DNA of 12,028 bases. Source: Pavlovales sp. CCMP2436. Its lineage: Eukaryota; Haptophyta; Pavlovophyceae; Pavlovales. A program made the position numbers and the translations under genes. This document shows, piece after piece, positions 1 through 7,800 of this stretch. How positions within the stretch are numbered: the stretch's first letter is position 1; each line of letters starts with the position of its first letter. The notes under the pieces were generated by a model. The model saw only the letters and a program-made list of their open reading frames with translations. It was not told the origin of the DNA and did no database searches. The DNA lies in contig MU631828.1 in the NCBI GenBank assembly GCA_026770615.1, positions 10,447 through 22,474 of the forward strand, given 5' to 3'.

Positions 1-309
1 TACCGGTTCACTCATTCGAGCCACCTCGAGCGGCACAAGCGCAAGCACAGCGGCGAACGGCTGTTCTCGTGCGACGAGCCCGGGTGCGAGTACCGAGCCG
101 CTCGGGCGAGCCAGCTCATGATGCACAAGCGCACGCACAGCGGTGAACGGCCGTTCGCGTGCGACGAGCCCGGGTGCAAGTACCGGGCCGCTGAGGCGGG
201 CGCCCTCAAGAAGCACAAGCGTATGCACAGCAATCGAGCGGCCGTACAAGTCAAGGCTAACGTAACTCACCCCCGTCCGGCCATCATCGACTCCGACGAC
301 GATGAATGA
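1..309 (+). CDS. C2H2 zinc-finger protein, 3' end (5' truncated by window edge)
   Basis: The frame is open from base 1 to the TGA at 307-309, so this is the C-terminal 102 residues of a longer protein. It holds the helix half of one finger (F-T-H-S-S-H-L then H-x3-H) and two complete fingers of the form C-x4-C-x12-H-x3-H, joined by SGERLF/SGERPF linkers that match the TGEKP-type linker of DNA-binding finger arrays. Both complete fingers start CDEPGC and have Ala where Phe is usual (YRA). Putative helix positions -1/2/3/6 are H/S/H/R, R/S/Q/M and E/G/A/K, so each finger should contact a different base triplet. The tail is short and ends in an acidic IIDSDDDE. A nuclear DNA-binding, probably regulatory, role is inferred from the family; the target is unknown. 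An ATG at 118 lies inside the array and is not the real start. Confidence 0.85.
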   Translation, partial: YRFTHSSHLERHKRKHSGERLFSCDEPGCEYRAARASQLMMHKRTHSGERPFACDEPGCKYRAAEAGALKKHKRMHSNRAAVQVKANVTHPRPAIIDSDDDE

Positions 310-1546
310 TGATGCATTTTCTTCAAGCCTTCCGACGAGTGCATCGTAACTAACTAGTCAAAATCAGCAAGAAATAAAGGAACCACGCTCCTACTAAAAG
401 GGCTCCAAATTAGCAGGCATTTTAAAAAATAGCGCTAAATTATTACATACCTTTGCCATGGCCCCAGCTTGTTAATCCCTATCAGAAATAAATGTTTGGC
501 ACGTAAGCTATGAATGAGCGCACAACGGCCCTGTCATTTGTTTAAAGCTAGTATCTTTAGTGCATGCGGACATCCGAATAACACTAACTGAGAGGTAGCT
601 CCAGGCCGGGCTGTCCACCCATTACCGTTTGCGCCAGCTGTATGGTAAGAGGCAATCCAGTGGTTCAGCGCGGTAGATAGCGATGAAGTTATGGACTTGC
701 TCCTCCTCCAATCTTTTGATCTGCACCAGGGTCGAAATCCGAATAAATGGCCAGTCCGGGGGGGAATTGCTAAAAAGTCCGGTTAAAATCCTGCGGAGTA
801 ACTCACGAACCGGAGGTGGTGCGGAAAAATTTATTGCAGATTCGTGAATGGGGCGGCGTATCACTTCGGAAAGCCCGACTTTCCTTCCGCTTCCGAACGC
901 TGAGAATCAGAAATGTTAGTTACCATAAGTATATTGTCGACCCCAGAGGCACATGAGGTGGGTTCCGACAGTCGGGGAGGGCTCAGGGCTCTATTCGACA
1001 ATAGCTATCGACACTTAGCGCGCAGAGGCGAACGATTTCTACTTCTTCGACCCGGCCACCACTTTGCCCCCTCCCCAGTGCGGAATCGCGCCACTAATTC
1101 GGATTTTGACCCACCACAGAGATTGGAGCACTATCTAACTAGTTACTAGTGACCGAAACTGAACCGATGAAATTAGAAAACGAACCCAACAAACAACGCC
1201 GGTCGACGCGTGTCATCGATCGGACGAGCTGGATCGAACGGCAGTCCGACGGAAGCTCAGCTCACTGATCCAATGACACTACAAACTGGTTTGGCCTCGC
1301 GCAACTGAGGCGCTGGCCAGTGCAGCAGCTGCTATCGGCTCTCTCGGGAGATGAGCACTCAAACTCCGTGACGCCGTGCCCAGCTGGCGCTGAGAGCTCA
1401 AGCGCAGCGACCAACTTGGCTGCGACTTCAACGCCGCCAGCTAGCCGGGCTGCGCTGTGCAACAGCCGCCGTCCGGCCACGCTAGTCCTGCGCAGCGGCG
1501 GCGGGCGGCGGGCGGTGCGGTGGACGCGCCCGTGGCCCTCCGCCCG
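310..1546. other. Intergenic stretch with no recognised gene
   Basis: Base composition falls to near or below 50% GC over much of 310-900 and rises again toward the E2 gene. Two short opposed open frames exist: about 80 codons on the minus strand (622-864, GTG start) and 78 codons on the plus strand (913-1149). Neither resembles a family I know, and both use AT-richer codons than the clear genes. A diverged inverted repeat links their ends (706-744 with 1097-1128). The part nearest the E2 stop (1262-1546) should contain its 3' UTR, but I found no clear AATAAA on the minus strand there. Confidence 0.5.
373..378 (+). terminator. Candidate polyadenylation signal of the zinc-finger gene
   Basis: AATAAA lies about 64 bases after the zinc-finger stop codon, in a stretch much more AT-rich than the coding sequence. 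Position and hexamer fit a eukaryotic poly(A) signal; cleavage is not shown. Confidence 0.45.
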
Positions 1547-2011
1547 TCAGCTCTCGGTAGACTTCTCCGCGATCCGTCGTACGCGCCGGTTGTACCCCTT
1601 GAGGTCGGTCTGAAAGACGTGGGCCGCCTCGGGGTTCGCAGGGCTCGCGCAGTTGCAGTCCGTCAGGAGGGAGCGGATCGCGGTGAGGATCGACGAGACC
1701 GAGTAGATCGGGGACCAGTTATCTTGGATAAGGTCCATGCACAGCGTCCCGTCGGGGTAGATGTTCGGGTGGAACATCTCGCAGCAGAAGCGCACGCGCG
1801 GCGGCTTGTCGGGGTACTGCTCGCCGAAGGTTATCCGCATCGTGTAGACGCCGCCCTCCCACGGCGAGTCGTCAGGCCCGAAGATGGTCGCGTTCCACAC
1901 GTACAGGTTCTCATCGCTCACCGGGCTGGCGCTCACGCCCTCGGGGGGCGTGAGCCGCACCGCCTTGAGGTCGGAGAGGAGGCGCAGGTTGGCCATCGTC
2001 GTGCCCGACAT
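1547..2011 (-). CDS. RAD6: RAD6/UBE2A-B-type E2 ubiquitin-conjugating enzyme
   Basis: This is a complete, intronless 154-residue UBC fold. E2 enzymes take ubiquitin from E1 onto a catalytic Cys and pass it to substrates with an E3; RAD6-type E2s act in DNA-damage tolerance (PCNA), histone H2B and N-end-rule ubiquitination. Visible hallmarks are WNATIFGP (39-46), YPDKPP (66-71), the HPN triad (81-83), catalytic Cys91 in DGTLCMDL, NWSPIY (98-103), SSILTAIRSLL (106-116) and SPAN (123-126), the last typical of RAD6. The chosen ATG has a strong GCCGCC context; the frame stays open upstream but has no nearby ATG. Odd points are an N-terminus lacking the usual basic RRRLMRDF-like helix start, and extra Cys at 76-77 and 119/121. 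Length matches the family (about 150). The E2 call is firm; assignment to RAD6 rather than a diverged paralogue is likely but not certain. Confidence 0.93.
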   Translation of the reverse strand: MSGTTMANLRLLSDLKAVRLTPPEGVSASPVSDENLYVWNATIFGPDDSPWEGGVYTMRITFGEQYPDKPPRVRFCCEMFHPNIYPDGTLCMDLIQDNWSPIYSVSSILTAIRSLLTDCNCASPANPEAAHVFQTDLKGYNRRVRRIAEKSTES

Positions 2012-2198
2012 GGCGGCCGGCCGGCTCTTGGAGTAGTTGCCTTCGTTTGCCGGGAGAGAGAGCCGGAACTGGCGCGGCAGCTGGGCGAAAGCGGTCAGTT
2101 TTAAAAAGCGGTCCGTCTGGAAATCCTGGTGAACCTTGGGGGGGGGGGATGCAGAGGCCGTTTTGAAGGAAAAAGTGAGGCAACAGAAGGTGGTAGAA

Positions 2199-2220
2199 GG
2201 GAGGGCGGGGGGGCGGGGGG
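2199..2220 (+). promoter_or_regulatory. G-quadruplex motif upstream of the E2 gene
   Basis: Four guanine runs (3, 3, 7 and 6 G) are separated by single bases A, C and C. This satisfies the standard G3+N1-7 pattern with the shortest loops, which favour stable parallel quadruplexes. It lies about 190 bases upstream of the E2 start on the non-template-like strand. A regulatory effect is inference. Confidence 0.6.
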
Positions 2221-2353
2221 TGAAGAAGAAGAAGAGAGTAGAGCGCAGACATCCTGTGCAACGCAGGGCCGCCCCCGGCAGTGCGAGCGTTCGAGTCCAT
2301 TGGTGCCGTACTGTAGTGAGCTAAGCAGCCGATGGAGCATGCCATCTGCAGTA

Positions 2354-2410
2354 ACGCACTCACGTGCTGGCCCCTAGACATATCGCCTGAGCGTCCTTGC
2401 GTGAGTGCGT
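2354..2410. promoter_or_regulatory. 11-bp perfect inverted repeat with an embedded E-box
   Basis: ACGCACTCACG (2354-2364) is exactly complementary to CGTGAGTGCGT (2400-2410), with a 35-base spacer. CACGTG at 2361-2366 overlaps the left arm. It could be a dyad for a dimeric bHLH/bZIP-type factor or an RNA hairpin; function is not shown. Confidence 0.35.
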
Positions 2411-2678
2411 CCACACAGTTTATTATGCCGAGTCTGCTTTTTTATAATTTATTCCGCTCGAGTCGTCTCAATCGTCGTAAATTCACAACGATTTTACTTT
2501 TGCAAGTGGATCCGCCGTTTCAGCAGGTCTTCAGCTGCGCCTGTGCTGCTTGACCACCACTGAAAAAAGTCAAGATCAAAGGTTTTAAAAAGTGGTGTTT
2601 AAAAAAAGAAGCCACAAAACGGAACCCTCGGGCGGACTTCCGTTCGCTCGCGGCGCTTGCTCGTGCCCGCCGTTCGAC

Positions 2679-3281
2679 ATGGCCTTTCCCCCGGACGAGT
2701 TCTTCGAACGATCGGCGATGAGCCGGCTGCGCATTCTCCACGAGGCACTGCGCGAGGGGCTCATCAGCACGGAGGAGTACGAGAGCCACAAGCACACATT
2801 ACTCGTCAGCCTCTCCGCCCTGCCGAGCCCTGCGCCGAGCCCGGAGCAGACGATGGCACCCCCGCTCCAGCGCGAACCGAGCGTTACGTGGGGACCGGCT
2901 CCCGGGAAATCGCCGCTCAACGACACGTTCGCCGATATGGGGATTCGCACGCACCTTGTTGAGGAGCGAAACCGCTACGTGCACGCTGGCTTCGCCTTCG
3001 GCTTTGACGAGGAGTGCCCGGTCTTCGACGACGATGGCATGCCATCGCCGCTAGCACAGCCACCACTCGTGTACCACGCAAACATTCCAAGCCCCACAGC
3101 GACGATGGCAGACTCTAGCCCGGCTCGGGGTCTCGCGCAGACCGATGTGGTCGCCTCGCCGCCGCGCGCCTCCACGCCCCAATCGAGCACGCCCCAATCG
3201 AGCAAGCGCCAGACGCAGCCGGGCCCACGGTCAGTGCCACGTCAGACGGACGTACCCCTCCGTTGTGCGCCCCTCGATTGA
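2679..3281 (+). CDS. Protein with N-terminal SHOCT-like motif and Pro/Ser-rich body, function unknown
   Basis: The start at 2679 (MAFPPDEFFE) gives 200 residues; the frame also opens at 2592 but the extra 29 residues look like leader sequence. Residues 17-42 (LRILHEALREG, then LISTEEYESHKHTLL) match the SHOCT pattern: a leucine-spaced helix, Gly-hydrophobic-Ile-Ser/Thr, an acidic pair, aromatic, Lys and LL. In known proteins SHOCT is a short oligomerisation or tethering helix pair. The rest is low complexity and probably disordered: Pro/Ser repeats at about 46-65, an acidic FGFDEECPVFDDDG patch near 107-120, and a tandem TPQSS pair near 167-177. There are no membrane segments or catalytic motifs. 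Codon use is GC-rich, supporting real coding. The 3' end could be spliced differently from the simple stop shown here. I do not recognise the full-length protein; no function is claimed. Confidence 0.6.
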   Translation: MAFPPDEFFERSAMSRLRILHEALREGLISTEEYESHKHTLLVSLSALPSPAPSPEQTMAPPLQREPSVTWGPAPGKSPLNDTFADMGIRTHLVEERNRYVHAGFAFGFDEECPVFDDDGMPSPLAQPPLVYHANIPSPTATMADSSPARGLAQTDVVASPPRASTPQSSTPQSSKRQTQPGPRSVPRQTDVPLRCAPLD

Positions 3282-3403
3282 CGCTGCTGCTGCTCTAGTG
3301 CTCCTCAAGGTGATTACGACTGTAGTTATTTGCGACTGTTGAAATTTACTAAGTAATTACGAATGGCGTCAACAATGGGCGCACAATGGAGCACTAGAGT
3401 CAT

Positions 3404-3556
3404 ATGCCGGGGTCTCCGCCTTCCAGCCCGCCGCCTAGTCCAACACCATCTTATCCGTCGAGTCCACCGCCCAGCCCACCGATGAGCCCACCAAAGAGCC
3501 ACTGCTGCTGCCCCAGCTCTAGTCTTAAGTCTTTTGGCACTGAGTCGGACTCGTAG
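3404..3556 (+). CDS. Small Pro/Ser-rich ORF (50 residues)
   Basis: An ATG preceded by an in-frame TAG nine bases upstream opens a 50-residue frame. Its first part is SPPPSP-type repeat of the kind seen in hydroxyproline-rich algal wall or linker proteins, followed by KSHCCCPSSS and an acidic GTESDS end. AATAAA follows 9 bases after the stop, so it may be a last exon or downstream ORF of the transcript starting near 2679 rather than a separate gene. The composition bias is the only protein evidence; no domain is visible. Confidence 0.35.
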   Translation: MPGSPPSSPPPSPTPSYPSSPPPSPPMSPPKSHCCCPSSSLKSFGTESDS

Positions 3557-3564
3557 GCAATACC

Positions 3565-3570
3565 AATAAA
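3565..3570 (+). terminator. Candidate polyadenylation signal
   Basis: AATAAA lies just after the small Pro-rich ORF and about 285 bases after the SHOCT-like stop. It could serve a transcript covering both. Confidence 0.4.
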
Positions 3571-3690
3571 AGACTATAGACGTCTCTCTGTGTGCGTAGG
3601 CATATCAGACTGAATCGTAGTTGCATGGTTCATCTGTGCCTCTTCGCCCCTGCTAACATGTTGCGCAGTACTGAGCGGCAATATTGTCAA

Positions 3691-3698
3691 TATATAAG
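3691..3698 (+). promoter_or_regulatory. TATA-box-like element TATATAAG
   Basis: This is a near-consensus TATA box in a locally AT-rich patch. A start site 25-35 bases downstream would fall at about 3720-3730, directly before the hairpin at 3733-3780. It is a motif-only prediction. Confidence 0.35.
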
Positions 3699-3732
3699 TT
3701 ACCGACTGAGCGTCTAAAATGTCGTGACCACG

Positions 3733-3780
3733 TTCTTCCCCAGAGGTCGGAGCGCGCTGTGCTCCGACCTCTGTGGAGAA
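3733..3780. other. Strong inverted repeat / hairpin
   Basis: CAGAGGTCGGAGC (3741-3753) and its exact complement (3761-3773) form a 13-bp perfect stem around a 7-base loop, GCGCTGT. Pairing continues outward to 3733 and 3780 with one mismatch and one bulged base, giving a stem of about 20 bp. It interrupts no recognised gene. It could fold in RNA or be a mobile-element terminus; I cannot tell which. Confidence 0.75.
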
Positions 3781-3839
3781 GCTACATCCCGCCAGATTGC
3801 TCAGTGCGATGTTCCAGGCGAAGAAGCAGACGCAGACGA

Positions 3840-4408
3840 TCACAAGGCTTCAGCGGCACCACTCGCGCGACCTCCCTGGACCTCAACGTCAACATCCCCG
3901 TGATGCCGACGTCATTGACGTCCAGAGAGGTCACCTCACGCAGCTGCTGCAGCCGCATTTTTTACGGGCCAGCGAGATGCAGAAGGAGGCACCACTTCCG
4001 ACCCAGGTCGACGGCCCGATCCGCCGTCAACGGTATCCTCGCTGACCGATCTAGTGTTGGAACGCCGCGCAGAGCAATCTGTGCTGTCGCACTTGCGGCA
4101 TGCCAACGCGCAGCACTCGCAGCACCACTCGCACGCGCAGCAGAAGAGGCCGCACGTGATTTCCGGCCACAAGGTGAAGCCGATGACCATGGACACCGGG
4201 CAAGAAGGACAAGGCGAGCACTGCTGCCAAAGCCATCGACGCCGGGCGCCACGTGGATCCCGGGTCCAATGCTAACTTCGCTCGATCCGATGAAAACCGA
4301 TGTACGGGACGCTGCTACAGCGCGTCGTCCAGCCTGCTCGCGGGACCTGGGGATCGCATTCAGGTGCATCAAACGGGGGTCTTGCATCTCTCCCATATCA
4401 CTCACTGA
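3840..4408 (+). pseudogene. Broken coding relic, possibly from a Ty1/copia-like retroelement
   Basis: Protein-like sequence runs along the plus strand but changes frame. One frame reads SLDLNVNIPV near 3870-3900. A second reads DPPSTVSSLTDLVLERR at about 4025-4075 and continues through a His/Gln-rich stretch. A third, from 4202 to the TGA at 4406-4408, reads KKDKASTAAKAIDAG, then HVDPGSNANF, and ends GDRIQVHQTGVLHLSHI. D-P-G-S-N (from 4256) followed by a I-x-V-x-x-T-G-x-L-x-L block resembles the D-S/T-G-A aspartic-protease core and downstream strand of copia polyproteins. That match is by eye, and the second protease position is Pro rather than Ser/Thr. No reverse transcriptase, integrase or LTR is visible. 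A multi-exon host gene is the main alternative. Confidence 0.3.
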
Positions 4409-4589
4409 CAAGTGGCGCATCGTGGGCTGCGTCGTCGTGTGGCTACCAGTCGAGCACACACACAGTGTAGCCATTTTCATCAAGGCTGATTGCTGCTCAG
4501 GGGGGCTGAGCGCCCCCTCCCACTGCAGATATCATGAAAGCCACCTCTCTCAACGCCTAAGGCGTTTGCGGGTGTGTTGAAGGGTTATG

Positions 4590-4610
4590 CTAACTAACTA
4601 ACTAACTAAC
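4590..4610. repeat. (CTAA)n microsatellite
   Basis: Five tandem CTAA units plus one base. The array also presents several branch-point-like CTAAC motifs on the plus strand, and TACTAAC follows near 4639-4645. Confidence 0.9.
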
Positions 4611-4691
4611 GTCTAAGCTTTTTCCTGCGGTGAGTAGTTACTAACAAGATCGGACTCTGACATTGAACGCATCTCGAAAGCAGATGCAGCC

Positions 4692-4697
4692 AATAAA
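4692..4697 (+). terminator. Candidate plus-strand polyadenylation signal
   Basis: AATAAA lies 16 bases before the minus-strand AATAAA complement of the VPS13 gene. It would end any transcript of the 3700-4680 region. Confidence 0.35.
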
Positions 4698-4712
4698 AAC
4701 CCATCGGTCATT

Positions 4713-4718
4713 TTTATT
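4713..4718 (-). terminator. Candidate polyadenylation signal of the VPS13 gene
   Basis: TTTATT on the plus strand is AATAAA on the minus strand, about 112 bases after the VPS13 stop at 4830-4832. It is the best-placed signal for this gene. Confidence 0.5.
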
Positions 4719-4829
4719 CCCAAGAATACATATACAGGCATAGACTGACACACACAACCATTATAGATATAATTATAATCATAACATATAGCTCGTTTCC
4801 CGGCCTGCGGGCGTAGGCGTCGGCCTTTA

Positions 4830-7800
4830 TCAGGAGTGGTGGACATTTTGGAGCGCAATGGCCTGCGCGACTAGCGCGCGTAGCGCATTCGCCTGATCGC
4901 CACCACAGCGGATGGTACGCGAGCTCTGTCCGCGCGAGAGATGAAGCAGCAGCTCGCAGCCACGCACCTCGGCGAACGCAAGCAGCGAAAGTGGCAGGTG
5001 CCAGCGCGTGCCGAGCGTCGCCTGGTCGATACCAATCAAGTGGCACGTTGTCACGAGCACACCTGCCGCGTGGCCGACGAGCCGGTCGTGCTGGAAGCGC
5101 GCGTCGCCTCGACTTGTGCGCAGCTGCTCCAGCGCCGCAGCAAAGAGGGCCGTTGCCTGCGAGTAGGGCACCACCTCGCCGTGCGCACCGAATGCGCGCG
5201 GCAGCCTCGCGCGCCTCTGCAGCGCGCTGAAAACCTGCAGCTCGTCGTCCTGCGACGTGGCGGACGAGGCGGCGAGCCCCTCCGCCACGAGCGACGCGGC
5301 GTCAATCGCGCCGACGAGCGGGCGCGCGATCGCGCCGGTCACGCCCGAGAAGAGGCCGCGGGCGAATCCGCCAAAGCCATCGCGCTGTGCGCCGCTCATC
5401 GGCTGGAGCATCAAGCCTGTGAGCCCTGTGAGTGCGCCCTGCGCGACAGACTCGACGGCCATCGAGATTCCCTGCCCCGCGCTCCTCACGGGCCCGCGCA
5501 CGGCGAGCGCGTCCGAACGACTCGCCGCTTCGCTGCGGCCAAACCCAAGCTCCGCCACGCCATTGGCGAGCGAGCTTGTCACGAGAGACGCGGAGAGCGA
5601 GACGCCCGTCACCGCGTTGGCGAGCAGCGAGAGGCCGCCGTCGGCAGACGGGCCGTCGCCCAGCGCATCATTCAAGCCACGCTCGAGCCTGAGCAGGAGC
5701 TGTCGCGGGTTGCCGAGCACGTCGGCGCTGCCCAGCAGAGTGGGTAGCTGCTCTTCGACACAGCGCGCGTAGTGCGCCGACACGAGCGCGCGCAGCTGCG
5801 CCGCCGTGCCGGAAAAGCCCGATAGACCCAGCGCGCTAAGCGCGAGCGGCGCGCGCGTGAGGCTGAGCACGGCGCAGAGCAGTGAGCCGGCCAGCGAGGC
5901 TATAGGGCCGCTCGAGCCCTCCGCGGCAAAGGCGAGGCCGCGGGGCAGGCCATGCACCGCGCCGGAGCCGCGCAACCTGTCAGAAGCCGCGACGAGCGCG
6001 GCGACGCCGGCGGCGGAAGAGCGCACGGTCAGATGCACGCGCAGCGCCCGGACGAGCAGCGAGCGCACGATCAACTGCCGGTCTGCGCGCGCGGCGGCGA
6101 CGGCGGCGGCAGCGAGCGTGTCTGCAAGCACCTCCTCCTCAGAGCGCACCCTTCGCGGGAGTCCCGCACCCGTCGCAAAAAGGGCGGAAGGCGCTCCCGG
6201 GCTGAGAGAGATCAGCGCGGCAACCACATCGGCGGCTGCGCACAGGATCTCGGCTGCCGAGCGCGCGTCCAGCGCCAAGTCCAAGTCGCCGAGCGAGCAG
6301 AGCATCTCCGCGACGACGAGAGGCGCGCCTCCCGGCCGCTGCGGCTCGGCGGGTGCGCAGGCGCGTAGCTTCAGCTCGGCGAAGGGAAGTGCCATTTGCC
6401 GAGCGGCCGAGGGGCGGAGCATTCCGCCGAAGGGAGCGTAGGACACTTGATTGGCCAGCTCGAGCCAGCCAATTTTCACTTGAAGCGCATAGTGCGCCGC
6501 GGTAGCACACGACTCCTCCAAATCTCCGCCCAAACCGCCGGCCGACCCACCACTCGCTTCCAAATTGCCGAGTGCCAGCCGCGAGCAGAGCACCTCGCGC
6601 GTGAGCTCGACCTCGGTGCCCTCCGCGAGTAGCAACGCGAGCTCCCTGCCCCCCGAGATGAGAGAGACCGCCACTGCCGCGAGGCGCACACGCAGCTCCA
6701 GCCGAACAGACCCTCCTTGTGCCGAGGCTCCGGGCACGGGCCCAGGTCGTGCAAGCTCGGACGCCGCGGCTGCAGGCGGGCGGTGGCGCGCGCCGAGCGC
6801 GGAGGGGGGCGCGGGTAGGTCATCTTCGACCAGGAGCTCACACGCCGAGCCGCGCCGCTCGAGCACGCAGCGCAGCGCGCAGCCGCCGTCGCCGGGATCC
6901 AGCGTCGCGCGGCCCCCCCTGCCAGCAGCAGCGGCGGCGGATGGGGCGGGGATTTGAACGGCGCCCTTGCCGGCGTAGAGCACGAAGCCGAGCTGCTGCC
7001 GGCTGACGCACCCCGCCTCGAGTAGCAGCGGCACGCGCGCGCCCGGCCGCACGCGCGTCAGCCTGCGAGGAGTTGCGAGTGCTTGGCTCGGCGCCTGCGC
7101 GACGAAGACAGAACGACCGGAGGAGCGGTTGCTCGCCCAAAACTGCACGTCTGCGCCTCCCGCCTCCGGCTGCCGGAGGACAAGCAGCAGCTGGCCGCCC
7201 TCCTGTCGCCCCTCGACGACAACGAGCGCTTCCGTACGCGGAAACTGCGTCGAGCCCATGTAGGACGTCAGCAGGCAAGGGCCGGGGGAGAGACCCGGGG
7301 TGCATCCCCCGCTGACTGCCCCCCCGCCCGCTGACACAGCGCCTTCCCCCCGCTTGGGGATGGGGGCTGTGGCAGGCGGGGTTGGGAGAGGCAGGTAGGC
7401 TGCGAAGACCCCTGTGCACATGGGCAGCGCTGGCCCCCAGGCGGGCGCGTCCGGTGCTCCGTCGCGCAGTCTGAGCGCACGCAGACCCTCCGCGTCGGGC
7501 CAGTGCACTGCCATACTTTCCCCCGGCTGTAGCAGCACAGGCCCCCTCGCTCCCCCTCCCCCCTCACCAGCAGAAGTGCCCCCCTCTCTCCCCGCCTGCG
7601 CGACGCACACCGCGAAGCTTAACTGGTTGCGCAGCATAAGCCGCGGCAGCAGCGTGAGTGTGCGCGTGAATGCAGAGGCGTCCCCATCAGCAGCCGCAAC
7701 GCGCGCGCACAGCTCGAACCTCGCTCTTGGCAGCCTGCCTCTGCCTTCGCCAAAAGCCCCTCCTGAAGCCCCTGCAACCCTTGCACTGCCTGCAGCATGA

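Larger units (their letters stand above)
2012..2678. promoter_or_regulatory. Divergent promoter-like interval between the E2 and SHOCT-like genes
   Basis: The 667 bases between two divergently transcribed genes should carry both promoters. Contents: an 11-G run (2138-2148); a purine-rich plus strand to about 2240 with a compact G-quadruplex motif; an 11-bp inverted repeat containing CACGTG (2354-2410); an AT-rich patch with TATAAT (2443-2448); and TTTTAAAAAG at two places, near 2099 and 2583, each followed by C/T-GGT. On the minus strand the pyrimidine tract could instead be the 3' end of a 5'-UTR intron of the E2 gene. No third gene is evident. Confidence 0.45.
4409..4829. other. Convergent intergenic stretch
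   Basis: No gene is recognised. It holds a G/C-run inverted element near 4496-4517, a short palindrome AACGCCT-A-AGGCGTT (4552-4566), the (CTAA)n array, and two facing AATAAA signals. The last 130 bases are the likely VPS13 3' UTR. Confidence 0.5.

Noticed and set aside
1457..2104. 215-residue plus-strand frame over the E2 gene
   Set aside because: Exact antisense shadow of the clearly conserved E2 in GC-rich DNA.
1911..2414. 167-residue minus-strand frame overlapping the E2 start
   Set aside because: Pro/Leu-rich translation of the pyrimidine tract; out of frame with the E2 and without family resemblance.
3936..4196. Cys-rich 86-residue minus-strand protein
   Set aside because: Cys codons arise from GCA/GCG-rich repeats on the opposite strand; the plus strand gives the more protein-like reading.
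4941..6632. Several 120-270 residue plus-strand frames over VPS13
   Set aside because: Antisense shadows; Arg/Ala/Ser-rich with no motif, whereas the minus strand carries continuous VPS13 homology.
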